This document shows, one piece after another, positions 62,971 through 64,000 of a stretch of DNA of 64,000 bases. The translations under genes and the position numbers were made by a program. The stretch is from NCBI GenBank assembly GCA_017562135.1, contig QEYB01000936.1:1-64000 (forward strand), given 5' to 3'. Position 1 is the first letter of the stretch. Every line of letters starts with the position of its first letter. This DNA is from Dipylidium caninum. Taxonomy: Eukaryota > Platyhelminthes > Cestoda > Cyclophyllidea > Dipylidiidae. A model generated the notes under the pieces. The model was not told the DNA's origin, ran no database searches, and saw only the letters and a list, made by a program, of their open reading frames with translations.

Positions 62971-64000
62971 TTATAATACGAAATAAGTAAACATAACGGT
63001 AGTAGAGACAGCAGCGAAGGCACAAAGTAGAAGGAAAATAATCTTCATAACCTGCGTCAGTAGGCTATATCGTCGGTGCTGCAGGGCATAAGCTTGTTGT
63101 AGGTCAAAGTTTGGTCTTGTCTCGCCACCATGAAAGATGTCAAGGGGTAGCAGGCCTTCAAAGCCCATACTCAGAAGTCCTATTTCATCAGGGCAGGGCA
63201 AATTCTCAGGGCACGCTTGCACTTGGCGGCGTCCGCCGCGGCAAGTGTCTCCATACAGACATCCACGCACCCGCTCCCGATGACGAATTTTTCTATTTCC
63301 ACAGGATGGGAAACATAAAGACCAGGGACTCCACTGACCCCAATTTCCTCGAAGGTTTTGGCACCATTCGCCGTAGGCCTCCTCAGGACACACGCAGATC
63401 ATGCTCTATCAAAGATATGGTCATTTAATGGTCTCAATAGAGCTATTGAAACAAGAGTCCCTTACTAAACCATCGGCAGACGATATGCAATCACCTCGAA
63501 CGCATACTTCAGAAGAGCACCTGTCTTTAAGAATTAGACAGTTTTCGAAATTGAGGTTGGAATCTTTGGTCCAAGATGGAGCACACCTAACAGAAGAAAT
63601 GCGGAATATTTCCCATCCTACCTACATTCATAGAAATCACTTCCTAAGTTGGGGACACAAAGGCCTCCTTGCCCTATATTACAAGCCATATTTCCAGGCA
63701 TCTTCTCTTTATCCGACAGTTCAATACATGGATCACGTTGCAGAGCGCATGTCGGTCCCATGTGAGTTAGCTAAAAAAATGCCCTAGGAAATCTTAAAAT
63801 TACTTACTTTGCAGAGACAAACAGCATTACTTGTTCCAGGGATTACGTCGCATTTACGTGTACCGAGAGAGTTGCAGTAGGATCCACATACATCAATCGC
63901 TATGCAGGCTCCAACCTCATCCGATAGTGGAGTTATTATTTCTTCTAGTTCGCCATTTTCATCCCCATTTACATAAGTATTGGAAACCCACTTAAATCCT
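62971..64000 (-). CDS. EGF and thrombospondin type-1 surface protein, 3' part only
   Basis: The last two exons of a minus-strand gene whose 5' part lies beyond 64000. Exon 63999-63808 encodes a cysteine-rich EGF-like segment (EVGACIAIDVCGSYC ... NAVCLCK) ending at an AAA|GTAAGT donor. Exon 63405-62971 continues in phase (CVCPEEAYGEWC) into a thrombospondin type-1 repeat. That repeat has WGQWSPWSLC, a CGNRKIRHRERVRGC core and cysteines to ENLPCP. About 40 polar residues follow, then a hydrophobic stretch (MKIIFLLLCAFAAVSTTVMF) that ends the protein. The product should be extracellular, held by a single C-terminal membrane segment or a GPI anchor, since almost nothing follows the hydrophobic run. 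I cannot name the protein. The acceptor at 63406 (GATAG|AGC) lacks a good pyrimidine tract, so the junction is moderately sure. Confidence 0.8.
63406..63807 (-). other. Intron of the EGF/TSP1 gene
   Basis: 402-nt intron. The opposite strand is open for 128 codons across nearly all of it (63401-63787), without a recognised domain or splice signals. I treat that as chance. Confidence 0.55.

Overview
The window looks like nuclear DNA of a flatworm, most likely a tapeworm (cestode). Genes are split into many exons. Several introns are only 34-38 nt long with ordinary GT-AG ends, which is characteristic of flatworm genomes. The proteins are clear animal orthologues but diverged. I cannot name the species from sequence alone. 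Exon boundaries below were worked out by hand from reading frame, splice dinucleotides and remembered family sequences. No alignment or gene predictor was run.

Layout. (1) 1-10195 is a satellite: about 56 head-to-tail copies of a 183-bp monomer, very poor in G on the plus strand. Decayed monomers continue to about 10.64 kb. (2) 12.1-30.6 kb, plus strand, is ATG2, the autophagy lipid-transfer protein, with at least 20 exons. One exon is duplicated in inverted orientation inside an upstream intron. (3) 30.7-35.0 kb, minus strand, is ABCF3, a twin-ATPase ABC-F protein, tail-to-tail with ATG2 and carrying an apparent 1-nt frameshift. (4) 35.6-37.1 kb, plus strand, is PSMC1/Rpt2, a proteasome ATPase, divergent from ABCF3. 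Its start codon sits alone before a 36-nt intron. (5) 40.2-48.2 kb, plus strand, is an IQSEC/BRAG-like Sec7-PH Arf exchange factor. It has two phase-compatible alternative first coding exons and is flanked by a pair of inverted ~500-bp repeats. (6) 51.8-61.8 kb, plus strand, is a PPP1R37-like leucine-rich-repeat protein with an RVRF phosphatase-1 docking motif. (7) 63.0-64.0 kb, minus strand, is the 3' end of an EGF/thrombospondin-1 surface protein with a C-terminal hydrophobic segment.

The genes do not form a pathway. They are ordinary housekeeping or signalling genes next to a satellite block. The most unusual structures are the inverted ATG2 exon copy, the ATG-only exon of PSMC1 (where a trans-spliced leader could also supply the start), the alternative promoters of the Sec7 gene inside an inverted-repeat cage, and the organisation of the satellite.
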